A stretch of 64,000 nt of DNA, taken from assembly GCA_009760855.2 (NCBI GenBank), contig WPIO01000019.1, forward strand, positions 248,001-312,000. Reading direction: 5' to 3'. Below, piece after piece: positions 23,955 to 35,591 of this stretch. Origin of the DNA: Cristatella mucedo. Its lineage: Eukaryota; Bryozoa; Phylactolaemata; Cristatellidae. Under the pieces are notes generated by a model. The model searched no databases and was not told where the DNA came from. It saw only the letters and a list, made by a program, of their open reading frames with translations. How positions within the stretch are numbered: position 1 is the first letter of the stretch; the number at the start of each line of letters is the position of its first letter. Made by a program: the position numbers and the translations under genes.

Positions 23955-24258
23955 CACTCTCTATGCCCCTAATGAGTAAAGGAACGATTGCCTATGGTCT
24001 TCAGTTTAAAATGTGGGACAGCTTGAAGATACAGATTATTTCAACACACGTGCAGGCATAAAGTCAATTAAGACCTAAGATGGGAAGCATGGAGGTAAGC
24101 CATTGTGGGTCTGGAATGTATGTGTCAGGATTCGTGTACCACTATTCAATTGGTAACCAGTCAAGTTGTTGAAGAGAAGGCTTGACATGGCACGACCATC
24201 AAGCATTGTAGACCAGTACCAGCACGTAGCACTCCCCTGTTTATGGCAAGTTGAAATT
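23955..24258 (-). mobile_element. L2-C element, left part
   Basis: The minus strand reads the end of an L2-like ORF (LLFNNLTGYQLNSGTRILT, then HNGLPPCF). It aligns with the L2-C copy at 19.3-19.6 kb, up to and including GGCAAGTTGAA. It is interrupted by the gag-only LTR element and resumes at 25791. Confidence 0.72.
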
Positions 24259-24298
24259 TGGCGTTGTTCTGGACCAGCGTTCTGTATGCCGAACCACA
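24259..24298 (+). repeat. Partial 5' LTR (R-U5-like end)
   Basis: Forty bases differ at one position from the last 40 of the 3' LTR (25751-25790), ending in the LTR-typical CA. The rest of the LTR is absent, and host L2-C sequence begins immediately upstream. Confidence 0.8.
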
Positions 24299-24312
24299 AG
24301 CTATTTCTTGGG

Positions 24313-24810
24313 ATGGAGCCGATGACGCCCTGGGAGATGTCTTGTGCAGCGTCCCTAGGCTTCAATGGCTTCGGAGACTTCGTTGGCTGGCTGCTGAACT
24401 TCGAGAGGGAGATCGAGAAAAGTGCCTACGAACAGAGTGAGTGCCACTTGTTTTTGCTCCTAGCAATGCAAGGCGGGGCCTTCACGTTTGCCTCGGGGCT
24501 CCCGCAGGAAGTTCAGGATGACTATGCCAAGCTTCGTGAGGCCCTAGTGAGGGCATTCACCTCGCCGGCCGATAGAGCACGATTGCTGCATGCTGATCGG
24601 GTAAAGGCTGGTCGGACTGAGAGGGCCGACAGGAGCGACCGGAAGCGGCAGCAGTGGCTACCGACTGTGTGCCAGGCGACAGAGGTTTGTCAGGCTGCCA
24701 CCCCGTGGCGGCAGGCAACGGCTATCAAAGCTGGGACGGTTGGTCAGGCTTGCAATGGTGTTCCACGAAGCAACGGCGTTGTGCGAGGCAACGGTCAGCA
24801 GTGTGGCTGA
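24313..24810 (+). CDS. Gag-like protein
   Basis: The frame opens at ATG 24313, 14 bases after the partial LTR. It reads MEPMTPWEM, then YEQSECHLFLLLAMQGGA, FASGLPQEVQDDYAKLREAL and VRAFTSP. This is the helical layout of gypsy-type capsid proteins, with a short LLLLxLxGxA motif and an LP..V..Y..L segment. The C-terminal part becomes basic and Gln-rich. No CCHC zinc knuckle is seen. In an intact system Gag packages element RNA into particles. A stop follows GNGQQCG, and the downstream Ala/Glu tract lies in another frame. Confidence 0.65.
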   Translation: MEPMTPWEMSCAASLGFNGFGDFVGWLLNFEREIEKSAYEQSECHLFLLLAMQGGAFTFASGLPQEVQDDYAKLREALVRAFTSPADRARLLHADRVKAGRTERADRSDRKRQQWLPTVCQATEVCQAATPWRQATAIKAGTVGQACNGVPRSNGVVRGNGQQCG

Positions 24811-25400
24811 GGCGACGGAGAGTGAGATGGTGCACGGAGAGGCGGCGGCGTCCGCGTGGAAGGCGGCGCCATCCGCGTGGAAGGCGGCGGCAGAACCCGC
24901 GACAGAGTCGGCGGTGGCGTCAGCGGCAGAGTCGGCGGAGTCCGCCAGAGAGGCAGTGGCCGGCGATGCAGCGAAAGCCATGAAGGTGAAGCTGGCCTGC
25001 GACCAGCCGGTGGGCTGTGACGCGGCACAGGCAGGAGAGTGTGTGCAGGCTGAAGAGTCTGCACAGGATGGAGAGGCTGTCCAGGAGGGAGAATCTGTGC
25101 AGGCTGCAGAGATTGTGTAGGCCGGAGAGACTGCCCAGGTTGGAGAGGGTACGCAGGACGTTGAAGCAGCTTCGTATATCGGAGACGCGGCAGAAGAATC
25201 GGCAGAGGCTGCAGAGGCGGATGGAGCGACGACGGCTGAGGTCCGAAAAACAGTGGCTGTGGACGTCAGCTCGATGACGATGGCCGGTGGCTCAAGTTGC
25301 CGGCCGGTCTCACAAGGCCGTGCACCAGCTTGCCTCTTGCGATCAGCCGTCAGGTAGCCTATGGGGTCAGCTATTGATGCTAGCTGCTATGTTGAGGATG
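24811..25400 (+). repeat. GC-rich low-complexity Ala/Glu-coding tract
   Basis: The tract has imperfect short repeats built on GGCGG and GCGTGGAAGG (24840-24900), then GAGTCGGCGG-type units. Further units carry GCAGGCTGAAGAG and related 18-21 bp motifs (25030-25130). One frame (24740-25120) encodes Ala, Glu and Gln-rich repeats such as SAWKAAPSAWKAAAE, and another encodes Arg-rich repeats. It is part of the LTR element. Whether any frame is translated is unknown. Confidence 0.7.
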
Positions 25401-25495
25401 TGTAGGGTCTAGTTTGCATCGCTGCTTAGATAGGCTCGTTCATGCTGCCCTGTACGTTGCAGCTACGTGTGTTGGTGCTGCAAACTTGTGACCTT

Positions 25496-25510
25496 AAGGT
25501 CAAGGGGGCG
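25496..25510 (+). promoter_or_regulatory. Polypurine tract before 3' LTR
   Basis: AAGGTCAAGGGGGCG lies immediately upstream of the 3' LTR start TGTAGTTTGA. It sits where plus-strand priming occurs in LTR retroelements. Confidence 0.65.
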
Positions 25511-25790
25511 TGTAGTTTGAGTGTATGCAGGCTCCTGTAATGAGCCTGTGATGTGGCATGGACACAGGCCAGTAACCGCCGGTGGCCAGATGGTGGATTC
25601 ACCATCAGGGTCGGCCGCTGCACAGTTGTGGTCCTCGATGAATCATCGGGGTCACCAGGGGGACTGGAGGAGTGGAAGGCGACTGGAGTGTGAGAAGGGG
25701 GCGAAGGCAGTCGTGCGTCTTGCTGCTCCGTGCCTTGTACAATAAACCGTTGGCGTTGTTCTGGACCAGCGTTCTGTATGCCAAACCACA
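25511..25790 (+). repeat. 3' LTR, 280 bp
   Basis: It starts TGTAGTTTGA and ends CCAAACCACA, giving the standard TG..CA ends. An AATAAA signal is at about 25740. A second full copy of the LTR stands alone at 52447-52721, which independently confirms both boundaries. Confidence 0.9.
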
Positions 25791-26190
25791 GGTAGTTAAG
25801 TATGCATCGGCATCAGGAGGTTCTGCGACATTGTGAAAGCACGAACTGTCGTCAGGCTGCATAGTACGATCGAGCAACAAGTCTTGTGGCTCCAACACCA
25901 AACACTGTATGCAGAATCAGGTCGGCTAAGCCCAGTCTACGTGCTTTAGACAGGCTCTGGCTACAGTCTGAGACCTCGTAGGGCCTCAGCCCAGTGCCTG
26001 CAGATTGCAGAGTCATGCTCCCTCACAGACACAGCAATTGTAGCAATGATCGACACAAAGGTCATAATAGCAGACAGCAAAAGGCCGTCCTCACTTACCT
26101 GCTCCCTAGACCAGCCTGTAACCCTAGCCCTTCTCCCATGTAGTTTATACTGTACGCCGGCTGCAGTCAAAATGTGTAAACTTGGTGCCA
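25791..26190 (-). mobile_element. L2-C element, right part
   Basis: This is the continuation of the copy at 23955-24258. GGAGGTTCTGCGACA matches GGAGGTTCAGCGACA at 19.6 kb, and the block from ACACAGCAATTG to the CTGCTCCCTAGACCAGCCTG run matches 19610-19700. About 200 bases between these blocks are absent from the 19-kb copy. Confidence 0.7.
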
Positions 26191-26995
26191 CCGTAAACAG
26201 TGCTATGCCGCTAAAACGCTGTCCTGTTATTGGCATAGGGTTCACAGTAGGTCGGTGTATTAGCTGCTACAACGTGGACTACCCTGTAATATACCTTCTG
26301 GGTGTAAAGTGGCCTAAGTGGAGCTGTATTGTTACGGGTTTTAGTTCATGCATGAAGAGATTATGAAAGCGAATTCCGGAGCTTTGGTCTTACTTAGCAA
26401 AAGGTCCAATCGCCAACGGTCTTCAATTTGATATACGGGAAACCTATATCTCTAATTTAGCCGACAAATACGAGCTGAAGCACAAGCCAAATTTGAACAA
26501 AACTTGCCGTGTCGTGGATTTCACGCCGAAGAGCCGAAATCCCGTTTCAGCATTGAAACACAGGCGGCCATCCTTTCAGCAGGAAAGTGAATCCTGGTTG
26601 TTCTAGATTCCTCGTACAATCAAGTTCCACTCAGAATTATGCATTGTGAAAATGTGTCTCTGCAGGTAATGCCGAAGTAAAAATGACTAGGCCCATTGCG
26701 AGTGTGAAGAGATATCTAAAGCTTACACCGAACCCGAGGGTTTTCAGTGCACATGCGATAGCCGACATTCTGACTAGAGCAACAGTTTGTAGTAAAGACG
26801 AGGCAGGTGAGAGATCGGTGTTACGAATACGTTAAAAAAGAACGAGGGACAGCAGAGAATGATGTGCCATGGTCAGCTCTGTTTTGGATTTGTAAACCAT
26901 TACGGGAGTTCACGTGTGCATTGCTCAAAACTATTTGAAGGGGTATAGCCTGCCCAAGAGATGTATAACGTAGCCCAGGTCGCAATATACCTAGG
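26191..26995. other. Mostly unassigned; possible L2-C scrap
   Basis: A short stretch at about 26396-26450 (GCAAAAGGTCCAATCGCC, then GTCTTCAATTTGA) resembles the minus-strand L2-C ORF end at 19310. The remainder shows no recognisable feature. Confidence 0.4.
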
Positions 26996-27767
26996 CTGTA
27001 ATGTAATGTAATGTATCTCCGTCAGTAACTCCACAAAGTCATAAAGACCATGTGGGTGTTACGCAGGAGAGTTTTGTATAACCCACTCACAGCCTAAGCG
27101 GCTTTCGGTACGCATTCGGTAGCCAACAGACTTCGTCTCACGCAACAAAGAGAAAGTGGGAAGCATAGCAGAGTCAGGAGAGCAGTTGAGGTAGTGAGTA
27201 GCATAGAAGTAGCAGTTCAGGACCGCTGAAAAAGATGTGCCATAGTCGGCAGTTGGAGAGTAGATGTCGTTGCGTAAGAATTGTGGAAGCGAGTTCCTCA
27301 GTCTAGGACCTGCAGAAGCTAAAGCTTCTGTCGCCGACTGTATTTAAGCAGAGGAATGGGACAGCTAATTTATTGTCCACACAGGACCTGAGGGCACAAA
27401 CAGGCTGAAACTGATGCAGCAGTTCAGCTAGGTATGAAGGAGCCAAGCCGTGGCTGGCCTTGCGGGTCAGCGTAAGAACTTTGCTCTGTATCCTTTGCTC
27501 AACCGGCAACCATCGTAGCTCTTCCAGCAAAGGTGACACGTGCTCAAACCGCTGGGACTTGAAGACCAGCCTTGCAGCCATATTCATATCCGCTGTAGTG
27601 GCATAATAGCTTTCTTTGGTATCCCAGCCAAAAGGGAATTACAATAATCAAGCCGAGACAGAACTAAAGAGCTAGTTAAATTTTTTACAAGCCACTGTGG
27701 GAGACAGCTTCTAATCTTGGATATGGATTGGATGTGATGGCTAGCTGTAGAGGCAGTCTTCAAAATG
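26996..27767 (-). mobile_element. L2-B element, 3' half
   Basis: It begins with three GTAAT units (the minus-strand (ATTAC)n tail) and the 3' UTR. The C-terminal protein follows on the minus strand: TASTASHHIQSISKIRSC, LVLSRLDYCNSLLAGIP, NMAARLVFKSQRFEHVSPLL, LRWLPVEQRIQSKVLTL and HGLAPSYLAELL. Only a few frame breaks occur. It is 5'-truncated near 27767. Confidence 0.9.
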
Positions 27768-28156
27768 GCGGTATGAAGCGACCAAGGCTGCTCTAACCTT
27801 GAGTACACTGCAGCCTGAGGCATGCTCCAGCCTGCTCCGCCATCATGGAGAGGACACGCATGACCAAACATTGTTTCGCATTCGGGAGGCATATAATTTA
27901 GAATATTGCGTTTGAATCGGCAAATAAAATACCTCTTATTTTCACTGAACTCAAACTGAGCTCTCATGGCGATGCCAACTGGCCTGTATCCTTCGACCCA
28001 ACTCCCCTCTCTCCCGTTTCCCTTCCCAGTCCTAAAGGTGAATCCATTAACCAGACCAATAGCATTCGCTTGCAGCTATCATTACTCACCAAGCAGTTGG
28101 CTGGCTCCCTGTAAGAACGATTAAGGAAAGCTTCGGGCTGTCCAATGTCGGGTTCT
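27768..28156. other. Unassigned sequence
   Basis: I see nothing supportable between the truncated L2-B copy and the satellite-like array. Confidence 0.3.
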
Positions 28157-29445
28157 ACGAATTACCGCAATCCACCGGAATTCAGTCGAATTGGGCTAAC
28201 ATCGACCATACATAAGCACTGCCAAGCTCAAATTTTGTACTGATATTGTTGTATACGTTTGCATTTATCTGTTGAACAATTTTCATGTAGCTGCCCGAAC
28301 GTGCACTCATGCGATTGAGCTTCGAAGCCGAACGCTTTGACCAAAATCCACCACAATCCACCTCAATCCATTCTAGTTTTCGTAAAATCCACCACAAATC
28401 AACAGCGAACCGCTACAAAAAGTTTGGAATATCAAACTACGCTATGTGGACAATCTACTCAGAATATTTGGTGGGATTCCGCTCACACGTTCTCACTAAG
28501 TATGCTGAAATAAGATTGCCGTGGCCCAGGCAAATTCCGTAATCCACCGCAATCTACTGCATTCCACAGCCAAAATGAGAAATTCTGATCGAAAAGTTCT
28601 ATTTTTGATTGCATATGACCTCACACTTTGCGAAAATTGCACTTGACAAATTTCGCTTGCATTGGCTCGGCCGTTGTCGTGCAATGTGCTGCAATCGAAT
28701 GCGTTAGCCCCGGACAATCCACTTCAATCCTCCGAATCCACAGCATACACAACCGAATTAGATGGTGCTGGGCTCCAGTTTTGATTGCACATTAAAGTGC
28801 ACCGTGCTGTGTGCCCAACCTCGTAAAATAAAGCATTGTGCATCCTTGCACTGTGGCAATGGGTGGCAATCGTCTGAAATGCCCAGGAAAACTACCACGA
28901 TACACTCTATTCCACTATAAATCATACTCAAATCGCCATTGCTAAGCACTAAATGACATTGCATATAGGACTAGACGCAGTTCAAAGTGCACCCAAATAT
29001 TTCAATCCATTGTGAACATGCGTTCTCTAGCAATGAAGTGCAATCTACTGCAACGGCCCGGTCCCATACCACTATCCATCACAATCCACCTCAATCTGCA
29101 GAAATTTGTTACAATCGATCGCACAGCGACCAGAATGTATACACTAGAAGCTCTAATTATGATTGTATGCTGCTCTAATCTTCGGTTATTGTGTACTCGA
29201 ATAACTATATTGTAAGTACCTAGACTATTCTGCAGCAATGCACTGCAATCAAGTGCAACTGCCCAGGCAAAAAGTCAATTCACCATGACCCACCCCAAAA
29301 AAGCAAGAATACGTACACTTTAGGTTGTAATAGTAGTCGCACGTTGCTCTAATCATCGGTTATTGCATAATCGCGTTGTTGTATAATCGCACAATTTCAA
29401 CTCAAGAGCCTCAACAATGTTTGTCAGTGATGCACTGCAATCGAC
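28157..29445 (+). repeat. Satellite-like array A, about 175-bp units
   Basis: A core of the type TGCAATCGACTGCAATGGCC followed by CAATCCACCTCAATCC recurs near 28350, 28525, 28690, 28865, 29045, 29250 and 29430. The spacing is 165-205 bp. Units are diverged from one another, yet unit by unit they match arrays B (inverted) and C (direct). The left edge ACGAATTACCGC is shared with array C at 45052. No convincing coding is present. Confidence 0.85.
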
Positions 29446-30279
29446 TTTAACTGATTTTCGGCAAATTTGATGTGGTGGAGGCAGGCCATTACCACCGACT
29501 GCCCTGCATTGCCCTCGATTGTGCCTTTGTCGATTGTTTAAAAGGATGTGGCTGCACTGGTAATGCAGTGTAATGCAATACCCAAGAAATATTCCTTCAA
29601 CATTCTCGAACGTACAGTTGAGAGCAGTGTATAGTGATCGATTGCTACGGAATAAGAAAATACGGAAATCGTAAGTGTACATACTCAACACAAGTCGTGA
29701 GACAAGGGATATGAGTCAAGCGGATTTTGCCAGGTGAGAGAGACCTAGAGGTTTGCTGGAAAAACATGTCACCGGCCCAGCACAGCCAGGTGTGATAAGC
29801 ATTAGAGTTCCGGTGAGCCCTAACACATCGGAGGTAAGGTGAGAAGCTACAATGGTTAATAAAACTGCAGGCTTGCACTGCTGTAGCGATGTTTAGGTGA
29901 ATACGATATATACTTATCGTGCTCTACCTGACGGCTGTGGAGGAAGCTTCCAGTGGCACGAAATTTTAGTTTACAGGTCCCAAGTTTCTGGGGGTGAGAA
30001 CTTTGAGTTTGCAGGTCGTTGCCAAGCCACTAGGGACTTTCAGCCAGACAAAGAGGCATTTTACATTAAGCAAATTAGATTAGGGTATAACACTGCACTT
30101 TAAAAAGTGCGATGCGATACTTGATGTATACTTCAGCTTTGCACAGCCTAGCTGCAGTTCATTTACGATGGATTGAAGAAGACTGCTGTATTGGCAAGGG
30201 CCATTTCAGTTATTTGCATTGCAGTTAGCGAGAGCTAGCTTTACCCATGGAATTTCCTAGGTGCACCACAGATAGAGTA
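29446..30279. other. Spacer between inverted arrays
   Basis: One reverse-oriented unit (29480-29600: CCATTACCACCGACTGCCCT, with GGATGTGGCTGCACT) closely matches 30690-30790. The remaining 700 or so bases are unrelated to the repeat. They hold a plus-strand frame at 29897-30103 (68 codons) with no recognised family. Confidence 0.5.
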
Positions 30280-32815
30280 TACACGAACGAGAAATATAAA
30301 TTGGAGCATCACCCAGCAGCGACCAGTCTATTTTTAATTGACCGATGTAGAATTCTGTATTTTCTCCTGCCGCTGCCGTCGACTGCCGAGCATTGCCCTC
30401 AAATGTTGGTTCGCCATTGGTTGAAAGGATGCAGTTGCACTCGTAATATAGCTCACTGAAATATACGCTAGAAAAATTTGATCTTTTCTCACCAGCTTTG
30501 TTTGTGATTGCAACGGACAATCGTAGATTGCTTTATTGTCTCAGGCAGTTATCGTCGATTGTCATCCATTGCCTAAGGTTGAACACGCAAAATGACAGTA
30601 CATGGGCCCACAGGGAGCTTTATATGGTAGGATAACTGCAAAATTCCAACTGCCGATTTCCAGAAAGTTTGAAACTGATTGTGGGATAGGCCAGGCCATT
30701 ACCACCGACTGCCCTGCATTGCCCTTGAGTGTGCCTTTGTTGTCGATTGTTTGAAAGGATGTGACTGCACTGTTAATGTGCATGTTAATGCAGTGTAGTG
30801 CAATACCCACAGAAACTTAGCTTCTCTCTGCAACTGCCGGTTCATTTGTAATGGACGATTATGGACTGGCATATTTTTCCGGGCCATTGCCCTCGATTCC
30901 CATGCATTGGATACATTGAACGCTCACATTGCATGAACATTATGAGTGCACACAGGTACATGTTGACTGGAATAAGAGTTGCAGTTTATTACAGTAAATC
31001 TTGACCATTTTCCACAAATTTTGCTATTGGCCCCAACTATTGCTGTGGATTGGCGTGCATTGCTGACATTATCGAGCAAAGCCCCTTAAAACGCCACGTT
31101 TTACTTTGGACGCAGTGAAATGTTTTATGCAATAACAAGTGGGGCTTCGAACTGCCAGTTTCTCGTCAATTTGCCGAAAATTAGGGTATTGGCCCGAGCA
31201 ATAGCAGCCGATTGTCATTAATTGCTCATGATTGTACGAGCTCAATTTTTTGAAAGGATGCGATGGCACTTTAAATGCGGTAGGCTGTGACAGGTAAAAT
31301 ATATTTGATCTTGGCCCAGTCATTTTTTAGTGAGTTTCTATGGATCATCATGGATTGCCGTGTTTGCCCGGGCCATTTCCGTCGATTGCCATGGATTGCC
31401 CAAGATTTACCAGTCGGAGCTGGTTGAAAGGGTTAAAAGTATATTCGTGCTGAGTGAGATGTTACATTGAATGAGAATTGGAGCAGGTGCCACCGCTTTG
31501 TCGTCGATTTGCCACGGATTGCAATATCGGTCCCTGCCATTGCTGTCGATTGCCGTCCATTGTTGACAATAGACATAAAAATAGCATGAAAATCCTACGA
31601 TTTTACTTTTAAGATTAAGGAATGTGAAATGCAATTACAATGGGCACTTCATGCAGCCAATTTCCGGTCGACTAGCCATGGATTGTTGCGGATTGCTGCT
31701 TCGAGCCGAACCGTTGCCGTAGATTGCCATGCATTTCCCGAGATTGTACGAGAAAAATTGCCTAAAATTATGTGGTTGACTTTACCCAGTGTGCTTTGTA
31801 ACACTCACTAAAATTGGAGCATTACCGAACTTATTTCAGGGAGATTTGATTCAGATTGATGTAGGTTGCCGTATTGGCCCTGACCATTGCAGTCGATTGT
31901 AGTACATCACTGACAAATAGTTGAGGTTATTGTAGTGAAATTGTGCGATTAAAAAATAAACGAAGATTAGAGCAACGTGCAATTACTATTACAACTTCAG
32001 TGTACATATTTTGGTCGTTTTGGGGCGAGATGTGGTGAATTGACGTACTGGCCCAGGCAGTTGCATTCGATTGTAGGGCATTGCTGTAAAATAATTGAGG
32101 CGATTACAGTGAATTTTTGTGAGTGCACAATAACCGAAGAGTAGAGAAATGTAAAATCATAATCAGAGCTTCTAGTTTATGCATCCTGATCGCTGTGCGG
32201 TGGATTGCAACGAATTTCGGCGGAGTGAGGTGATTTGTAGTATGGGACAGGGCCGTTGCCGTCTATTTTAATTCATTGCACGAGAACGCCTGTGCAAAGG
32301 GTAGGGAAATTTGTGGGTGCACAATGAACTGAGTCTATTCCTAGATGCAATGTCGACTAGTGCTTAGCGATGGCGATTTGAGTATGACTTACAGAGGAAC
32401 AGAGTGGATTGTGGTAGTTTTCCTGGTCATTTCAGAGGATTGCCGCCCATTGCCCCAGTGCAAAGATGCATTTTTTTTATTTTACTTGGTTTTGCACACA
32501 GCATGTTGCACTTTAATTTGCAATCAAAACTGGAGCTCCGCACCATCTATTTTGGTAGTGTATGCAGCAGACTCGGAGGATTGAAGTGGATTGCCGTATT
32601 GGCACAGGCTACTGCAGTCGATTGCAGCACACTGCACATGAACGGCAGTGCCAATGCAGTGAAATTCTTTGTAAGTGCAATTTTCGCACAGCGTGTTGCG
32701 ATATGCAATAAAAAACCGAGCTTTTCGAATAACATTTCTTTTTTTGGCTGTGGAATGCAATGAATTAAGGTGGATTGCTGGGGATTGTGGTACTGTGTCG
32801 AATATTCGAATCTCA
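30280..32815 (-). repeat. Satellite-like array B, inverted relative to A
   Basis: The reverse-orientation core (GGCCATTGCCGTCGATTGCC type) occurs near 30365, 30545, 30695, 30883, 31030, 31197, 31370, 31535, 31705, 31878, 32053, 32252, 32428, 32605 and 32780. The mean period is about 173 bp. The segment 31890-32815 is the reverse complement of array A 28525-29445. For example, TTTTGATTGCACATTAAAGT near 28775 pairs with CACTTTAATTTGCAATCAAA near 32510. Confidence 0.87.
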
Positions 32816-34080
32816 ATGCCTTGATAGAGAATTGCTCCGGCAATGAAACCGGGAGACCACAAGATTTAGAGACACTGATTCGGATAAAATTACTTGCTGG
32901 GAAGTTTAAAACGAAGGCGAATGCTTGTTTAACGCACGACGCGAAAGTCGTCGTCGGAGGCGAGGCCTGAGGAAGTGTTTGCAGTGCCGTGGCCCAGTCG
33001 AGTGTTCAGGAGTGATATTCTCTATGCAAGAATGCTTCAAGTGGGCGATCACAACATCCAACTGGCAGCCAACGACGTCGACCCAGGCATATCTCTACGC
33101 ATCCAAACACAGTGAGCGAGCCGTTTTGGGGTACTTATAGCGGCCTTGGCATAGTATCGTGGCTCACAAGCATACTTACGAGCACTGCTGCTGGCCTTGA
33201 GATTCGGAAGAGTGATCCGTGCGATCGACTAGCTTGAATAGGGCTGCTGGCCGGCGATCAGTGGATGCGGAAGAATTAACAGGGTAAACTCACCGAATCT
33301 TCCTGTGCGAACCAGGCAAAAGAGAGAGCGATGCCTGAGGTGCCTGCAATTGGAATGGCAGAAGAGCTAAGGGCAGCTCAAGTTACCAAGACAAACGTTG
33401 GCTGTTTACTATTAGTGCAATGAGTTATGGATTTTAGTGCTCTGCAATTCCCTTAGCCACCGCATGTTGAGCTGGTATGCCGTATTCCAATGGCTTGCCT
33501 CATTTTGCAACTTCAGATTGCCCCTACGGTCAGAGGCTTACGAACTGGGATAGCAGAAATATGATGTCCAGCTATTGACGGATGCTGGAGCCATATGGAA
33601 ACAGTCATCAGCCAGACCAATAGCCTTGGGCCACCGAAAAAACTGCTGACGATCGTGAGCACATAGGCGACGTGGTCAGAGTGCAGAACAGGGCCGACGG
33701 TCGAAGTAATCCACGAATTTAATTGACACGAGCGTGTCGGAAACTAACCTACTCGAGCTCGGATGCAGCTAGCCACCCTGGTGGCACGTTTCATCGAATG
33801 CAACGTCGATTCCACCAAGCTGTCAGCTGAATTCCCGTCGGAAAACGAGGCGCTAGTAGCGATCAGACTTTGTCAGTTGCCCGGGCAAGTGCATATATAA
33901 TTTATCGAATCTACTACGGCCGAGGGCGCTGGAAACGTAAGTAACTGGGCCAGTAAGGGCTATCGTAGACGGTAACGTGGTCCCATGTTAAAGCCCCCTG
34001 CTATCGAAAGCTCAGGCTTAAAAGCAATGTCCTATACTACAGACGGCGTGACTCCACACCCAGGATGCACAAGTTGGGTT
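32816..34080. other. Unassigned sequence
   Basis: Frames of about 70 codons occur (32770-32970 and 32925-33140 on plus). The second is very basic (ESRRRRRGLRKC) with several Cys. No motif is firm enough to name a family. Confidence 0.3.
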
Positions 34081-34250
34081 CATAATAATGCACTTGATAA
34101 AGCACCCTCGGAGAACTCAATCCCTTTCTAGGTGCTTTACATTTGCTGCAAAGGGAAACACGATTGAATTGTGAGTAATATCATGCTTGATAGACAACAT
34201 GAATAACATGGTTACCGGTGGCATGCACAGGGTGAGCATGCAAGTGTGGG
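34081..34250 (-). mobile_element. L2-A 3' UTR only
   Basis: This severely 5'-truncated copy holds only the tail AATAATGCAC, the terminal hairpin (with compensatory bases GGTGCTTT/AAAGCACC) and the GCATGCACAGGGTGAGCATG block. Confidence 0.88.
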
Positions 34251-34737
34251 CTCGTGATTACCCATATTCATATAAGTGACGAATTAGTTTTTCCTAGTTC
34301 GTGGAATGCTCATCTTTTCCGACAGATGCAATGGGAAAATTTTCGAGGTACTGGTCACAGAAAAAAACCCGCCCGTCCCAACTTGTTAACAACAATAATG
34401 TAGCGCCTTGCTGGCCTTGGCTGAATTTTAGCCCGAACAAGAGCTGTTCGGCGGCGGCCTAGAACTCCTTTGTCCTGGAGCAGTGAGCCAGAGAGGAGCG
34501 TCAGTGCGGTTAGCTTAAGAGCAAGCCAGGAAGCTCTGAGACCAGTGGTGGTGATTCAGCCTTTAGAATTGGTCCGATACCCACGGGAGCTGCTAATTGA
34601 TGTTGGCTGGCCTGTCAACCTCCGCCATCACTCTGTCCAAAAAGAATCGTCTGGAACCCATTCGCCATTCTAGCTGGACAGAGGTGCCATTCCAGTGGTC
34701 TGGGGACGGTATTAATTCCTTACCGTAATGGGCCCTG
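34251..34737. other. Unassigned sequence
   Basis: A plus frame at 34470-34673 (67 codons) shows no known motif. No repeat is recognised. Confidence 0.3.
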
Positions 34738-35420
<683 letters not shown>

Positions 35421-35591
35421 TGCGGACTCACGACCCCCTTTAGTAACGGTAAGCAGGTCAGCGCCAGAAATGCTCATTTTGTGGCGGCCAGCTTATTGCG
35501 CGTAGGCGCGCACCGAACGGCAGTAGGCGTTAGGTTACGCCGCTAGGTAAGCGACAGGTCAAGCCTACTCCGCCGAGCCTTCGGCGTTAAA

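Larger units (their letters stand above)
24259..25790 (+). mobile_element. Gag-only non-autonomous LTR element (TR-GAG-like)
   Basis: The element has a 40-bp partial 5' LTR (24259-24298), a gag-like ORF, a long GC-rich Ala/Glu-coding tract, a polypurine run, and a complete 3' LTR. No protease, integrase or RT is present in about 1.2 kb of internal sequence. It would depend on an autonomous element for mobility. It interrupts an L2-C copy. The flanks do not show a clean target duplication, because the 5' LTR lacks its first 240 or so bases. Confidence 0.78.

Noticed and set aside
24658-25064. Long minus-strand open frames over the Ala/Glu tract
   Set aside because: These are antisense shadows of a GC-rich repeat with no stops because of composition. 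They have no family motif.
28157-32815. CRISPR array
   Set aside because: The units are about 175 bp, diverged along their whole length, with no identical short direct repeats, and the context is eukaryotic.
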